Below are positions 17,812-27,900 of a stretch of 64,000 nt of DNA, piece by piece. The translations under genes were made by a program, and so were the position numbers. Within the stretch, counting starts at the first letter, position 1, and each line of letters begins with the position of its first letter. Source of the stretch: Williamwhitmania taraxaci (GTDB taxonomy: Bacteria; Bacteroidota; Bacteroidia; Bacteroidales; Williamwhitmaniaceae). The notes below the pieces were generated by a model. It had not been told where the DNA came from and made no database searches. It saw only the letters and a list, made by a program, of their open reading frames with translations. The DNA is taken from positions 32,949-96,948 of the forward strand of contig NZ_FMYP01000005.1 in NCBI RefSeq assembly GCF_900096565.1. Reading direction: 5' to 3'.

Positions 17812-19540
17812 AATTAGTAAACTTACCACTCAGGGCCTTCTCGTAGGGAATAGGTTTAATCTCGAAAATATCCTCGGATATGTCTATCGTATAATCGCCA
17901 AGTTTCTCCGCCTCACAAAACAGGTCGCTATAGATTACTCCAGCGAGGTATTTATACTTACTGCTCTCCACATTCTTTATGTGCTCCTCGCGGAGGGCAT
18001 TCCTAAGGTTGTTAATCCTTTCCTCGATCTCTTTAGCTTGGTTTAAGGCAATTTTACCATAGCCTATTTCAATATTCTCAATCATGGTGTCCAATGCCTC
18101 ATCTACTAGGTCGAACATTTTGTTGATGTTATCCCTGAGTTCTTGTTGAAACCATATGCTGTTTTGTTTTTTTCGTTCCAAGGTCTTGGCCAAATTATAG
18201 CAGCAATCGGCAATACTCTCAATATTGCTAATAACTTTTAGCATGGCATGAACGCGTTTGGATCCTTCTTCACTCAAATCACCTTCGGCAACCTGGGTTA
18301 GATAGGTGGCTATTTCTTGTTCTACTCTGTCGCTAATATCTTCGTATTTCCGAATTCGCTCAAAATTTTGTTCAAATACTTTATTGTTTGTTTCGTTGAA
18401 TAGTTCTTTTACGAAATAAAACATCCTCTTTGTTCGCGTTGCGTAGGTGATTATTTCTTTCTTTGCCTGGAGTAGAGATAACTCCGATGTAGAAAGAAGT
18501 CCAAATTCGATGTGCTTAAGCCGATAGTTTTCTTCCTCTTCCTCTTTTGCTGGTACCATTTTGGTGACAATCTTGACAATTAGTCCCGTAAAATTCATTA
18601 ATACGAGAGTGTTGGTGATATTAAATAGACTATGGAAGAGTGATAATGCTACCGGAATTGAACCAACAGCAATGAAGGGTGATGGCTGCCCCATCTTAAG
18701 CATTATGTATTCAACCATTAGCACAAATGGCTTAAATACTATCATCATCCAAAGAACACCCATCACGTTAAAAATTGTGTGGGCTCGTGCAGCACGCCGG
18801 GCCGAAACGTTAGCCACCATAGCCGCTAAGTTTGCGGTAATGGTCGTTCCAATATTCTCTCCGAGGATCATTGCTGCTGCATTTTCGAACGAAATCCATC
18901 CGTTTGCGCACATGACTAGCGTTACAGCTACCGTAGCGCTCGAGGACTGGATAATAACTGTAAGAACGGATCCAATTCCCACAAAAATTAGCAGCGAGAG
19001 AAATCCGAGATTCGAGAAATCTTTTATAAATGAGAGAACTGCGGGGTTACTATCAATAGAGGGAACTGAATCTTTAAGAAAGTCGAGACCAATAAAGAGT
19101 AATGCAAAACCTGCAATTAATTCACCAGTAGCTTTAAAGTTATGATTCTTGGAGAAGAGAAGCGGGAAACTTATTCCAATAAGTGGAAGTGCGAGTGTGG
19201 CCATGTCGACCTTAAAACCTAGTAGTGAAATAATCCAAGCGGTAATGGTGGTTCCGATGTTGGCGCCCATAATTACTCCCACCGATTGTGTTAGGTTCAT
19301 TAACCCTGCGTTAACAAAACTAACGACCATCACCGTTGTTGCCGATGAGGATTGAATTATTCCTGTAACTAGGGCTCCAGTCAAAATTCTTGTGGCCTTA
19401 TTTTTAGTCATTGCGGCCAAAATCGAACGCATTTTGTCCCCGGCCACTTTTTGAAGGGATTCACTCATCAGCTTCATGCCATAGAGGAATAGACCCAGCG
19501 AACCTAAAAGGGTTAACGTGCCTAGAATTACATCGCTCAT
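17810..19540 (-). CDS. Na/phosphate cotransporter with PhoU-like tail
   Basis: A 576-residue transporter of the PNaS (SLC34/NptA) family. Two inverted repeat halves each carry the Q-S-S-S-A motif (63-67 and 198-202), which shapes the sodium and phosphate site. About eight TM helices fill residues 1-330. The C-terminal 240 residues are a helical PhoU-like domain, as in many bacterial YjbB/NptA proteins. The likely role is sodium-driven phosphate uptake or export across the inner membrane. It sits on the opposite strand between the two ATP synthase blocks; whether the link with ATP synthesis matters is open. CAAAAATA at 19566-19573 is a reverse-strand match to the -7 consensus just upstream. 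Confidence 0.92.
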   Translation of the reverse strand: MSDVILGTLTLLGSLGLFLYGMKLMSESLQKVAGDKMRSILAAMTKNKATRILTGALVTGIIQSSSATTVMVVSFVNAGLMNLTQSVGVIMGANIGTTITAWIISLLGFKVDMATLALPLIGISFPLLFSKNHNFKATGELIAGFALLFIGLDFLKDSVPSIDSNPAVLSFIKDFSNLGFLSLLIFVGIGSVLTVIIQSSSATVAVTLVMCANGWISFENAAAMILGENIGTTITANLAAMVANVSARRAARAHTIFNVMGVLWMMIVFKPFVLMVEYIMLKMGQPSPFIAVGSIPVALSLFHSLFNITNTLVLMNFTGLIVKIVTKMVPAKEEEEENYRLKHIEFGLLSTSELSLLQAKKEIITYATRTKRMFYFVKELFNETNNKVFEQNFERIRKYEDISDRVEQEIATYLTQVAEGDLSEEGSKRVHAMLKVISNIESIADCCYNLAKTLERKKQNSIWFQQELRDNINKMFDLVDEALDTMIENIEIGYGKIALNQAKEIEERINNLRNALREEHIKNVESSKYKYLAGVIYSDLFCEAEKLGDYTIDISEDIFEIKPIPYEKALSGKFTN

Positions 19541-19565
19541 CTGTTTTGTCTAAGGAATTTTGGGT

Positions 19566-19573
19566 CAAAAATA
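19566..19573 (-). promoter_or_regulatory. -7 element upstream of Na-Pi cotransporter
   Basis: Read on the minus strand this is TATTTTTG, matching TAnnTTTG, 26 bases before the ATG. No TTG is found at the ideal spacing. Confidence 0.4.
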
Positions 19574-19818
19574 GAAAAAATACCCTTGCTAGACCTATGT
19601 TCTAGTTCATAAAGGTGTTTTTACTGGTTTTAATACAATCATCTTTATGTTTTTCGTTTCTTTGTACTCTATGATTTCTCTTGAGCGGATTTTTTGTCTT
19701 CGGTCATAGCAATTAAGCCGTATAATTATTGAATCCTACAAATATAAGGGGAAACACTAGTTACGTTTCCGATATATAGAAAACAATGATTGGTCTTTCA
19801 CGTTAATAGAGATTTAGG

Positions 19819-20793
19819 ATGTATTCTTCAGAAGATTTGCAATCAATTGCGGAGAAGGGACTCATTGAGGTTGAATTAAACCGAGAACCCAACGAACTTT
19901 TTGCTCCCTTGCGTTATTTCCTTTCGGCTGGTGGGAAGAGGATAAGACCTATAATAACGTTGATGTCGTGCAATGTATTTTGCGATAATATTCAATCGGC
20001 GGTTGCCCCAGCAATTGCACTTGAGTTATTCCATAACTTTACGCTCATCCACGACGATATTATGGATAACGCCGATGTTCGAAGAAATCTCGAAACCGTT
20101 CATAAAAAATGGGACTCGAACACGGCCATTCTTTCGGGCGATGCATTGATGGTGGTTGCTTACGAAATGCTACAGAAATCTGACAAGGATAAAGTTGTAC
20201 AAATTCTTGCTGTTTTTAATCAGGTAGCCTTGGAGGTATGCCAAGGTCAACAGATGGACATGAATTTTGAAAGGTCGAACTTCGTTACAGAAGAAGAGTA
20301 TTTGAGAATGGTTGAGCTAAAGACTGCTGCGCTGCTTTCCGGCTGTACCAAAATAGGCGCAATATGTGGTGGCGCCAGCGAACCTGATCAAGCGAATATG
20401 GATCGGTTTGCCCGAAATCTAGGAATTGCATTCCAACTGCAAGACGATTTACTCGATTCCTTTGGAGATATTTCAAAATTTGGGAAAAAAATTGGTGGCG
20501 ATATTGTGGCGAATAAAAAGACATACCTTTTGATAACTGCTCTAAAAAGGGCTCAAGGAAATCAGCTGGAGTTGCTAAACGGCTATTTAAATATGGGAAC
20601 CGCAGACCCTGATCGTAAAATACAAGGAATTATAGCAATATACAACGATCTTAAGGTTAGAGAAGCTACCGAGTTAATCGTGGAAGACTATTTCGCTAGG
20701 GCTTTTAAGTATTTGCGCTGCGTAAATCAACCAATAGAGCGGCTAGTCGAAATAGAGCAATTGGCTATAAAAATGATGAGTCGCAACAGTTAA
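19819..20793 (+). CDS. Short-chain trans-isoprenyl diphosphate synthase
   Basis: A 324-residue all-helical prenyltransferase that condenses isopentenyl diphosphate with an allylic diphosphate. It has G-G-K-R-I-R-P at 38-44, the first Asp-rich motif D-D-I-M-D at 79-83 and the second D-D-L-L-D at 209-213. The fifth residue before the first motif is Phe74; a bulky aromatic there is known to stop chain growth, so the product is probably farnesyl or geranylgeranyl diphosphate. A second synthase at 49715 has Ala at this position. The gene lies upstream of atpD with an 85-base gap that holds a separate promoter element. Function is secure as a family; exact chain length is inferred. Confidence 0.9.
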   Translation: MYSSEDLQSIAEKGLIEVELNREPNELFAPLRYFLSAGGKRIRPIITLMSCNVFCDNIQSAVAPAIALELFHNFTLIHDDIMDNADVRRNLETVHKKWDSNTAILSGDALMVVAYEMLQKSDKDKVVQILAVFNQVALEVCQGQQMDMNFERSNFVTEEEYLRMVELKTAALLSGCTKIGAICGGASEPDQANMDRFARNLGIAFQLQDDLLDSFGDISKFGKKIGGDIVANKKTYLLITALKRAQGNQLELLNGYLNMGTADPDRKIQGIIAIYNDLKVREATELIVEDYFARAFKYLRCVNQPIERLVEIEQLAIKMMSRNS

Positions 20794-20831
20794 TTTTGTT
20801 GTTTTTAGAATTATCGGTTGTTTTTTTGTTT

Positions 20832-20839
20832 TACATTTG
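20832..20839 (+). promoter_or_regulatory. -7 element upstream of atpD
   Basis: TACATTTG matches TAnnTTTG 40 bases before the atpD ATG. No TTG at 19-20 bases upstream. It would allow atpDC to be transcribed apart from both the prenyl synthase gene and the main atp block. Confidence 0.45.
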
Positions 20840-20863
20840 CAAGGAGGGATTTATTTCCCATAA

Positions 20864-22378
<1,515 letters not shown>

Positions 22379-22390
22379 TACCTGTAGTAA

Positions 22391-22639
22391 ATGTTTGTAG
22401 AACTAATTTCACCCGATAAAGTATATTTTTCAGGGGAGTGTATAATGGTCCGATTGCCGGGAGAGAAAGGTTCTTTTTCGGTTCTCGATAACCATGCACC
22501 AATCATATCTTCACTAGAAGGTGGTGTGGTTAAAATTACCCTTAAGGATGAGTTTTTAATTTTTGACGTTGATTCAGGTTACGTAGAAGTTAAGGACAAT
22601 CGGGTTACTATATGTGGTGATAAGGTTGTAAAGATATAA
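22391..22639 (+). CDS. atpC: F1Fo ATP synthase subunit epsilon, short form
   Basis: An 82-residue epsilon subunit consisting only of the N-terminal beta-sandwich that binds gamma and the c-ring. The typical core is visible (I-S-P-D near the start, V-R-L-P-G-E-K-G-S-F, L-D-N-H-A-P). The C-terminal two-helix domain, which in many bacteria inserts into F1 and inhibits ATP hydrolysis, is absent; the stop follows directly. Short forms are known in Bacteroidota. It starts 12 bases after atpD and ends two bases before the hydrolase gene. Confidence 0.92.
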   Translation: MFVELISPDKVYFSGECIMVRLPGEKGSFSVLDNHAPIISSLEGGVVKITLKDEFLIFDVDSGYVEVKDNRVTICGDKVVKI

Positions 22640-22641
22640 CT

Positions 22642-23370
22642 ATGAAGTTCTTCCTAGTAGTATTTGCAATGTGGTTGACATTCATTACCAGCTTTGGACA
22701 GCAAAGAGTTACCTACAAGGCTGTTGATGGTTTGCAAGTTACGGCCGATCTATACTTAGGAAAACCCGATTCTCCATTCATTATACTGCTACATCAAGCG
22801 GGTTATAGCCGAGGAGAATATAATGAAATTGCACCTAGGCTTATTAACTTGGGTTATAGTTGTCTTGCTGTTGATTTACGTTCGGGTAAAGAGGTGAACT
22901 TTATAGTAAACGAAACTGCTAAAAAGGCAAACGAACAAGATTATTCTGTAAACTATATTGATGCTATTCCCGATATTCTTGCCTCCATCGATTATGCTCG
23001 GGCTTTAGTTAAGAAACCTGTCATTCTTTTTGGTTCAAGTTATAGCGCTTCTCTTTGCTTATTAGTGGCCTCTGAATCGGTTAAGGTTGGCGGTGTTATC
23101 GCTTGTTCTCCAGGAGAATACTTTGGCGACACCTCATTTGTAAAGAATCGAATCAATCTTCCCAAAAAATCCGTTTTTGTTTGTGGCTCGAAACTTGAGA
23201 TGCCCGATATTAAAAAATTGGTCTCAAATATTCCAATCAAAAATATTATCGTTGCTGATCCAGGCAAGTATAGCGGCACGCACGGGGCCTCTACTTTCTG
23301 GTCAAGTAAACCCGAAAGTAAAGAGATGTGGCTTGCACTTACCCTGTTTTTCAGTAGACTTCCAAAGTAG
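22642..23370 (+). CDS. Exported alpha/beta hydrolase
   Basis: A 242-residue alpha/beta hydrolase with an N-terminal signal peptide (about 1-19). The nucleophile is Ser133 in F-G-S-S-Y-S, a variant of the G-x-S-x-G elbow with Ser in the last position. H-Q-A-G-Y-S around residue 52 forms the oxyanion region and His214 in G-T-H-G is the likely catalytic base; an Asp in the strand before it completes the triad. It resembles dienelactone-hydrolase-like or small esterase families, but the substrate is unclear. It starts two bases after atpC and ends five bases before the glycosyltransferase gene, so it may be read through from atpDC. Confidence 0.8.
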   Translation: MKFFLVVFAMWLTFITSFGQQRVTYKAVDGLQVTADLYLGKPDSPFIILLHQAGYSRGEYNEIAPRLINLGYSCLAVDLRSGKEVNFIVNETAKKANEQDYSVNYIDAIPDILASIDYARALVKKPVILFGSSYSASLCLLVASESVKVGGVIACSPGEYFGDTSFVKNRINLPKKSVFVCGSKLEMPDIKKLVSNIPIKNIIVADPGKYSGTHGASTFWSSKPESKEMWLALTLFFSRLPK

Positions 23371-23375
23371 AATTT

Positions 23376-24365
23376 ATGGCTAAATTTCTGATCATTCGCT
23401 TTAGCTCTATAGGCGATATAGTGCTGACTACACCTATCGTGCGCGCTATAAAAACACGATACCCCGATGCAGAGGTTCATTACGTAACAAAAAAGGGTTT
23501 TTATGACATTATTCGGTATAGTCCCTATATCGATAAAATACACTTGTTGGATGGCACCCTCTCAGCGCTGGTTACATCATTGAAACAGGAGAAATTTGAT
23601 TATATCATCGATCTGCATCACAATTTACGATCGCTAATCATTAAACTTAGGCTGTTTGGAGTAAAAGCGTATAGTTTTCCGAAGCTTAATTTTGCAAAAT
23701 GGCTTCTGGTTAGGCTGAAATGGAATGTTATGCCCGATATTCATATCGTGGATCGATATTTTAAGACTTTGGCGAAGCTGGATTTGAAAAATGATGCGAG
23801 TGGCTTGGATTTCTTTCTTCCTGAGGAGGATGTTTTCCCCACAGAAAAACTGCCAAATTTTTTTAATGAGCCCTATATTGCTCTCGTTATAGGGGCAAAG
23901 CATTATACAAAGAGAATTCCTACCGAACGTGTTATTGAACTGTCTAAGAAACTGATATTCCCAATTGTAATTCTGGGCGGACCAGAAGAGAGTGATCAAG
24001 GAAATTTTATTGCAAAAAAATCAGGCCTCCACGTATTTAATGCCTGTGGAAAACTCTCGCTTCTCGAGAGTGCGGCAGTAATTCAAAAGGCTAAGCTGGT
24101 TATCTCTTCCGATACAGGTCTTATGCATATTGCCTCAGCATACAAGCGCGACATATTCTCTGTGTGGGGAAATACAACACCTAATTTTGGAATGTATCCC
24201 TACATGCCAGGAAGTCGAAGCAAAATATTCGAGGTTATTCCGCTTTCGTGCCGACCATGTTCTAAAATAGGATTTGATTCATGTCCAAAGAAACACTTTA
24301 AATGCATGCAGGATATACCATATCACCAAATAATTATAGATTCAAAAGAAATCATGAAAGTGTAA
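23376..24365 (+). CDS. Glycosyltransferase family 9 (heptosyltransferase-like)
   Basis: A 329-residue GT-B glycosyltransferase of family GT9, related to ADP-heptose:LPS heptosyltransferases. The N terminus has the family pattern R-F-S-S-I-G-D-I-V-L-T-T-P; the C-terminal half has the donor-binding S-D-T-G-L-M-H-I-A-S. Near the end lies a Cys-rich segment (C-R-P-C ... C-P-K ... C-M) seen in other Bacteroidota members, which could bind metal or form disulphides. It would act at the cytoplasmic face in LPS core or lipooligosaccharide assembly. No other LPS genes are adjacent. Five bases separate it from the hydrolase gene. Confidence 0.9.
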   Translation: MAKFLIIRFSSIGDIVLTTPIVRAIKTRYPDAEVHYVTKKGFYDIIRYSPYIDKIHLLDGTLSALVTSLKQEKFDYIIDLHHNLRSLIIKLRLFGVKAYSFPKLNFAKWLLVRLKWNVMPDIHIVDRYFKTLAKLDLKNDASGLDFFLPEEDVFPTEKLPNFFNEPYIALVIGAKHYTKRIPTERVIELSKKLIFPIVILGGPEESDQGNFIAKKSGLHVFNACGKLSLLESAAVIQKAKLVISSDTGLMHIASAYKRDIFSVWGNTTPNFGMYPYMPGSRSKIFEVIPLSCRPCSKIGFDSCPKKHFKCMQDIPYHQIIIDSKEIMKV

Positions 24366-24789
24366 TGAACTTTCTGAATTTAAGGTAACCTTGCTTTCCC
24401 TTACCCTCAATTGTACCGTTTTCGGTTTATGCTTTTTAACGTGAAGGAGTTCTCGCTTAGAGGTTTCCGTTGAATTTGTGAGTTGCATTTCTAGAATTTA
24501 TCGCCAAAATTTTCCCGTAATTATTTTCTTTTTTGTTTTCAATGGCAGTATGATGCGTTAGTTGTGTATTTCTTTTCTAAGTCCATTTTCATTGGCGTAA
24601 TATTTGTTTGTAAGCGTTATGTTTTCAGTCCATATTGGTCATTGTTGAACTAACCGTTGGGTTTGTGTGCTAGCGAGCAATATTACCCGACACTTCGCGG
24701 TGGCTTGTTTTTAGGCTTTTATAACATCGGTTGGATTCTGTAATGAAAATACCTTTAAATGAGTATTTTTGCCCCGTTAAATTATCTAC
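24366..24789. other. 424-base non-coding region
   Basis: AT-rich sequence with scattered stop codons in all frames. I see no tRNA, no strong hairpin and no recognisable riboswitch. The only signal is a -7-like TATTTTTG at 24764-24771 near its right end. Confidence 0.5.
24764..24771 (+). promoter_or_regulatory. -7 element upstream of U32 gene
   Basis: TATTTTTG matches TAnnTTTG 19 bases before the ATG, which would give a very short 5' UTR. No TTG at the ideal spacing. Confidence 0.4.
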
Positions 24790-26040
24790 ATGCTATTTCA
24801 AAGAAACGATATTGAGCTAATGGCTCCTGTTGGAAACCGTGAGAGTTTATACGCTGCCATTCAGGGTGGTGCAAATGCTGTTTATTTTGGTGTTGACGTG
24901 CTCAATATGCGGTCAAGGTCGGCCAACAACTTTACCCTTGATGAACTTGGGGAGATAGTTTCTATCTGTCGTGAGAATGGTTTGTTGTCGTATCTGACCG
25001 TTAATACCATTGTTTATGAGCCGGAATTAGTCCTTTTAAAACAAGTTATTGATGCGGCAGCTGTTGCTGGGGTTTCTGCCATTATTGCAAGCGATCAGGC
25101 AGCCATAGTGTATGCTCGCGAAAAAGGTATAGAGGTGCATATTTCTACCCAGTTAAGTATCAGTAATACAGAATCGCTCAAGTTTTATTCTGGCTGGGCC
25201 GATGTTGTTGTTTTGGCTCGAGAACTAAACATGAATCAGGTTGCTGAGATCTCGCGACAAATTGCGCTTCAAAAAATTGTTGGACCCGCTGGAAAGCCTA
25301 TTAAAATTGAGATGTTTGCGCATGGAGCGCTATGCATGGCTATTTCGGGCAAGTGCTATATGAGTTTGCATGAGAATAATCACTCTGCTAATCGTGGGGC
25401 ATGCCAGCAAACGTGCCGAAAAGGTTATACCGTAACGGAGAAGGAGACCGGTTACCAGCTCGATGTGGAGAATGAGTATATCATGTCGCCAAAAGATCTA
25501 TGTACAATTGGATTTCTTGACAAGATGATTGCTGCGGGTGTTACCGTTTTTAAAATTGAGGGGCGAGCACGTTCGGCCGACTATGTAAAGACAGTTATCT
25601 CGTGCTACCGTGAGGCCATTGCTGCTGTTGCTGATGGTACCTATAGACCTGAAAAAATCGACGATTGGATGAAGCGACTTGGTGCGGTCTTTAATCGGGG
25701 TTTCTGGGATGGATACTATTTGGGTCAAAAAATTGGAGAATGGAGCACCGTTTACGGATCAAAGGCCACCAAACGTAAAGTTTACCTGGCTCGTGTGGTA
25801 AACTATTTTTCAAAACTTGGCGTTGCAGAACTTCTGTTGGAAGCTGGTGAGATTTCGATCGGTGATGAGTATATTATTATTGGTCCAACTTCCGGAGTGG
25901 TCGAAGGCGTTGCCGAAGAGATTCATGATGGTAATGGACCTATCTCTTCCGCTGGTAAAGGAACAGTTTTCTCTGTAAAGGTTGGTAGCCCGGTAAGACG
26001 AGCCGACCGTTTGTATAAGTTAGTCTCTTCGGAGGACTAA
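24790..26040 (+). CDS. U32-family protein, TrhP/YegQ-like
   Basis: A 416-residue member of peptidase family U32. Despite the name, studied U32 proteins modify RNA or quinones: E. coli TrhP (YegQ) hydroxylates U34 of tRNA and RlhA modifies 23S rRNA. The N-terminal TIM-barrel-like region has M-A-P-V-G-N-R-E-S-L and G-A-N-A-V-Y-F-G. The signature block F-A-H-G-A-L-C-M-A-I-S-G-K-C then a further C-x3-C gives four cysteines (182, 189, 205, 209), suited to an Fe-S cluster. Length is closer to TrhP (about 450) than to the longer RlhA. A collagenase-like protease role is the older alternative. A gap of 135 bases separates it from rsgA. Confidence 0.8.
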   Translation: MLFQRNDIELMAPVGNRESLYAAIQGGANAVYFGVDVLNMRSRSANNFTLDELGEIVSICRENGLLSYLTVNTIVYEPELVLLKQVIDAAAVAGVSAIIASDQAAIVYAREKGIEVHISTQLSISNTESLKFYSGWADVVVLARELNMNQVAEISRQIALQKIVGPAGKPIKIEMFAHGALCMAISGKCYMSLHENNHSANRGACQQTCRKGYTVTEKETGYQLDVENEYIMSPKDLCTIGFLDKMIAAGVTVFKIEGRARSADYVKTVISCYREAIAAVADGTYRPEKIDDWMKRLGAVFNRGFWDGYYLGQKIGEWSTVYGSKATKRKVYLARVVNYFSKLGVAELLLEAGEISIGDEYIIIGPTSGVVEGVAEEIHDGNGPISSAGKGTVFSVKVGSPVRRADRLYKLVSSED

Positions 26041-26175
26041 TTATTTAGAGTATTGTTGTTCGTGAAGTAGTTGAAGTAATAGGCGGTGGTTTTAAGTTGT
26101 TTTAGAATTAAAACCATGAAGTTTTAATACTAGTAATTGTTTGTGTTTTGAATTTACAATTTAGGAAGTGTTGTT

Positions 26176-27117
26176 ATGGAGAAGGAAGTTTTCGACGGCT
26201 TAGTGATGAAAAGTACCGGAAGTTGGTACGAGGTACGGTCGAGTTCGGGCGACCATATCCGATGCACTGTTCGTGGAAAATTGCGGCTAAAGGGGGTGAA
26301 ATCAACAAATCCAATTGCCGTAGGCGATCGCGTGAGCTATGCTTTAGAGGATGAAATTGGGGTAATTACAGCGGTACATGACCGCAAGAATTACATTATT
26401 CGGAAATCTTCTAACCTTTCGCGGGAGTCACATATTCTTGCCGCCAACCTCGATCAAGCTTTTTTAGTGGTTACTCCCGAATTTCCGAAGACACCGCTCG
26501 AGTTCATTGATAGGTTTTTGGTAACCAGTGAGGCATATAGGATCCCTACTTCCATAATTCTTAACAAAATCGATCTTTTCGATGGAGAACTTAAGGAGTT
26601 GGCCGATTATTATCGATCGATTTACGAACATGCCGGTTATGAGGTGATAGAAACATCAGCAAAAAAGAATATTGGGATCGATTATATAAAGGAAAAGATT
26701 AAAAATAAGATAACTGTTTTTTCTGGAAATAGTGGTGTGGGAAAATCAACGCTTATTAACTGTATCGACAGTAATGTGAAGTTAAAGACTGGGTCTATAT
26801 CGTTATACCACCTTAAGGGAAAGCATACTACTACTTTTTATGAAATGGTTGAAGTGGCATTCGGTGGTTTTATAATCGATACTCCGGGAATCAAGGGTTT
26901 TGGATTGGTTGATATTAATCAAAACGATTTGTCGCACTATTTTCCGGATATTTTTAAGTTTGCTAATGGCTGCAAGTTCGACAATTGCACCCATGTGCAC
27001 GAACCGGGCTGTTCGGTTATCAAGGCAGCAGAGAAAGGCTACATTGGTGAAACACGCTATAATAGTTACCTGAGCATTCTGGCCGATAGTGAAGAAAAGT
27101 ATCGTAATCCATTTTAA
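26176..27117 (+). CDS. rsgA: Ribosome biogenesis GTPase RsgA
   Basis: A 313-residue circularly permuted GTPase that checks maturation of the 30S decoding centre. An N-terminal OB-fold (about 1-75) is followed by the permuted GTPase motifs in order G4 (N-K-I-D), G1 (G-N-S-G-V-G-K-S-T) and G3 (D-T-P-G). The C-terminal zinc finger has C-x4-C-x-H-x5-C near residues 272-284. Length and order are normal. The ATG at 26176 gives the expected N terminus. Six bases separate its stop from the AIM24 gene. Confidence 0.95.
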   Translation: MEKEVFDGLVMKSTGSWYEVRSSSGDHIRCTVRGKLRLKGVKSTNPIAVGDRVSYALEDEIGVITAVHDRKNYIIRKSSNLSRESHILAANLDQAFLVVTPEFPKTPLEFIDRFLVTSEAYRIPTSIILNKIDLFDGELKELADYYRSIYEHAGYEVIETSAKKNIGIDYIKEKIKNKITVFSGNSGVGKSTLINCIDSNVKLKTGSISLYHLKGKHTTTFYEMVEVAFGGFIIDTPGIKGFGLVDINQNDLSHYFPDIFKFANGCKFDNCTHVHEPGCSVIKAAEKGYIGETRYNSYLSILADSEEKYRNPF

Positions 27118-27123
27118 CCAAAA

Positions 27124-27897
27124 ATGCATATGAAATCGCACGAAATCGATTACCGAATAGTAGGAAACGATTTACAGCTGGTAGAGGTAGAACTGGATCC
27201 CATGGAGACTGTTATTGCCGAGGCAGGAGCAATGATGTATATGGACGATGGCATTACTTTTGAAACCAAGCTTGGAGATGGCTCTGAACCTTCGCAAGGA
27301 TTTATGGGAAAACTACTTTCGGCTGGCTCTCGAGTATTAACAGGTGAGTCTTTGTTCATGACTCATTTTACGAACCATGGGCATGGAAAACGAAAAGTTG
27401 CTTTTTCTGCACCTTATCCCGGTTCAATAGTTCCATTCAACCTTGCAGAGATGGGGGGACAGATTATCGTTCAAAAGGATGGATTTTTATGTGCAGCCAT
27501 GGGAACAAAAGTTTCCATGACGTTTAATCGGCGCATAGGTGTCGGTTTAGTCGGTGGTGAAGGGTTTGTCCTCCAAAAGTTAGAGGGAGATGGACTTGCC
27601 TTTGTCCATGCAGGTGGAACGCTCATCGAGCGCCAATTGAATAATGAAAAGATTCGAATCGATACAGGTTGTGTTGTTGCATTTCAGCCGGGAATCGATT
27701 TTTCTGTTGAGACTAGTGGAAGTTTAAGGAGTATGGTTTTTGGCGGTGAAGGTATTTTTCTCGCTACCCTTTCGGGAACAGGAAGGGTTTGGTTGCAATC
27801 GATGCCTATTCGCAAATTAATCCAAGCAATTGCACCATACGGCAGCAATTCGGGTAAGGAGTCGTCGAGCTTGCTTGGTGGATTTTTAAAAGATTAA
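27124..27897 (+). CDS. AIM24/TIGR00266-family protein
   Basis: A 257-residue protein of the AIM24 family, a double beta-sandwich rich in Gly and short strands. Landmarks are A-E-A-G-A-M-M-Y-M near residue 35, the G-E-S-L-F-M-T segment near 75 and the repeated G-G-E-G. The family includes yeast mitochondrial AIM24 and many bacterial proteins without a settled function. Two ATGs (27124 and 27130) are equally possible starts. It lies in a close run rsgA-AIM24-mnmH with gaps of six and three bases, implying one operon. Confidence 0.85.
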   Translation: MHMKSHEIDYRIVGNDLQLVEVELDPMETVIAEAGAMMYMDDGITFETKLGDGSEPSQGFMGKLLSAGSRVLTGESLFMTHFTNHGHGKRKVAFSAPYPGSIVPFNLAEMGGQIIVQKDGFLCAAMGTKVSMTFNRRIGVGLVGGEGFVLQKLEGDGLAFVHAGGTLIERQLNNEKIRIDTGCVVAFQPGIDFSVETSGSLRSMVFGGEGIFLATLSGTGRVWLQSMPIRKLIQAIAPYGSNSGKESSSLLGGFLKD

Positions 27898-27900
27898 GCG

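Noticed and set aside
18561..19145. 194-residue plus-strand frame inside the Na/phosphate cotransporter gene
   Set aside because: Antisense shadow of a conserved transporter with both Q-S-S-S-A repeats; composition is unlike a real protein.
24366..24789. Possible tRNA or riboswitch in the gap
   Set aside because: No cloverleaf, T-loop consensus or conserved riboswitch core could be found by eye.
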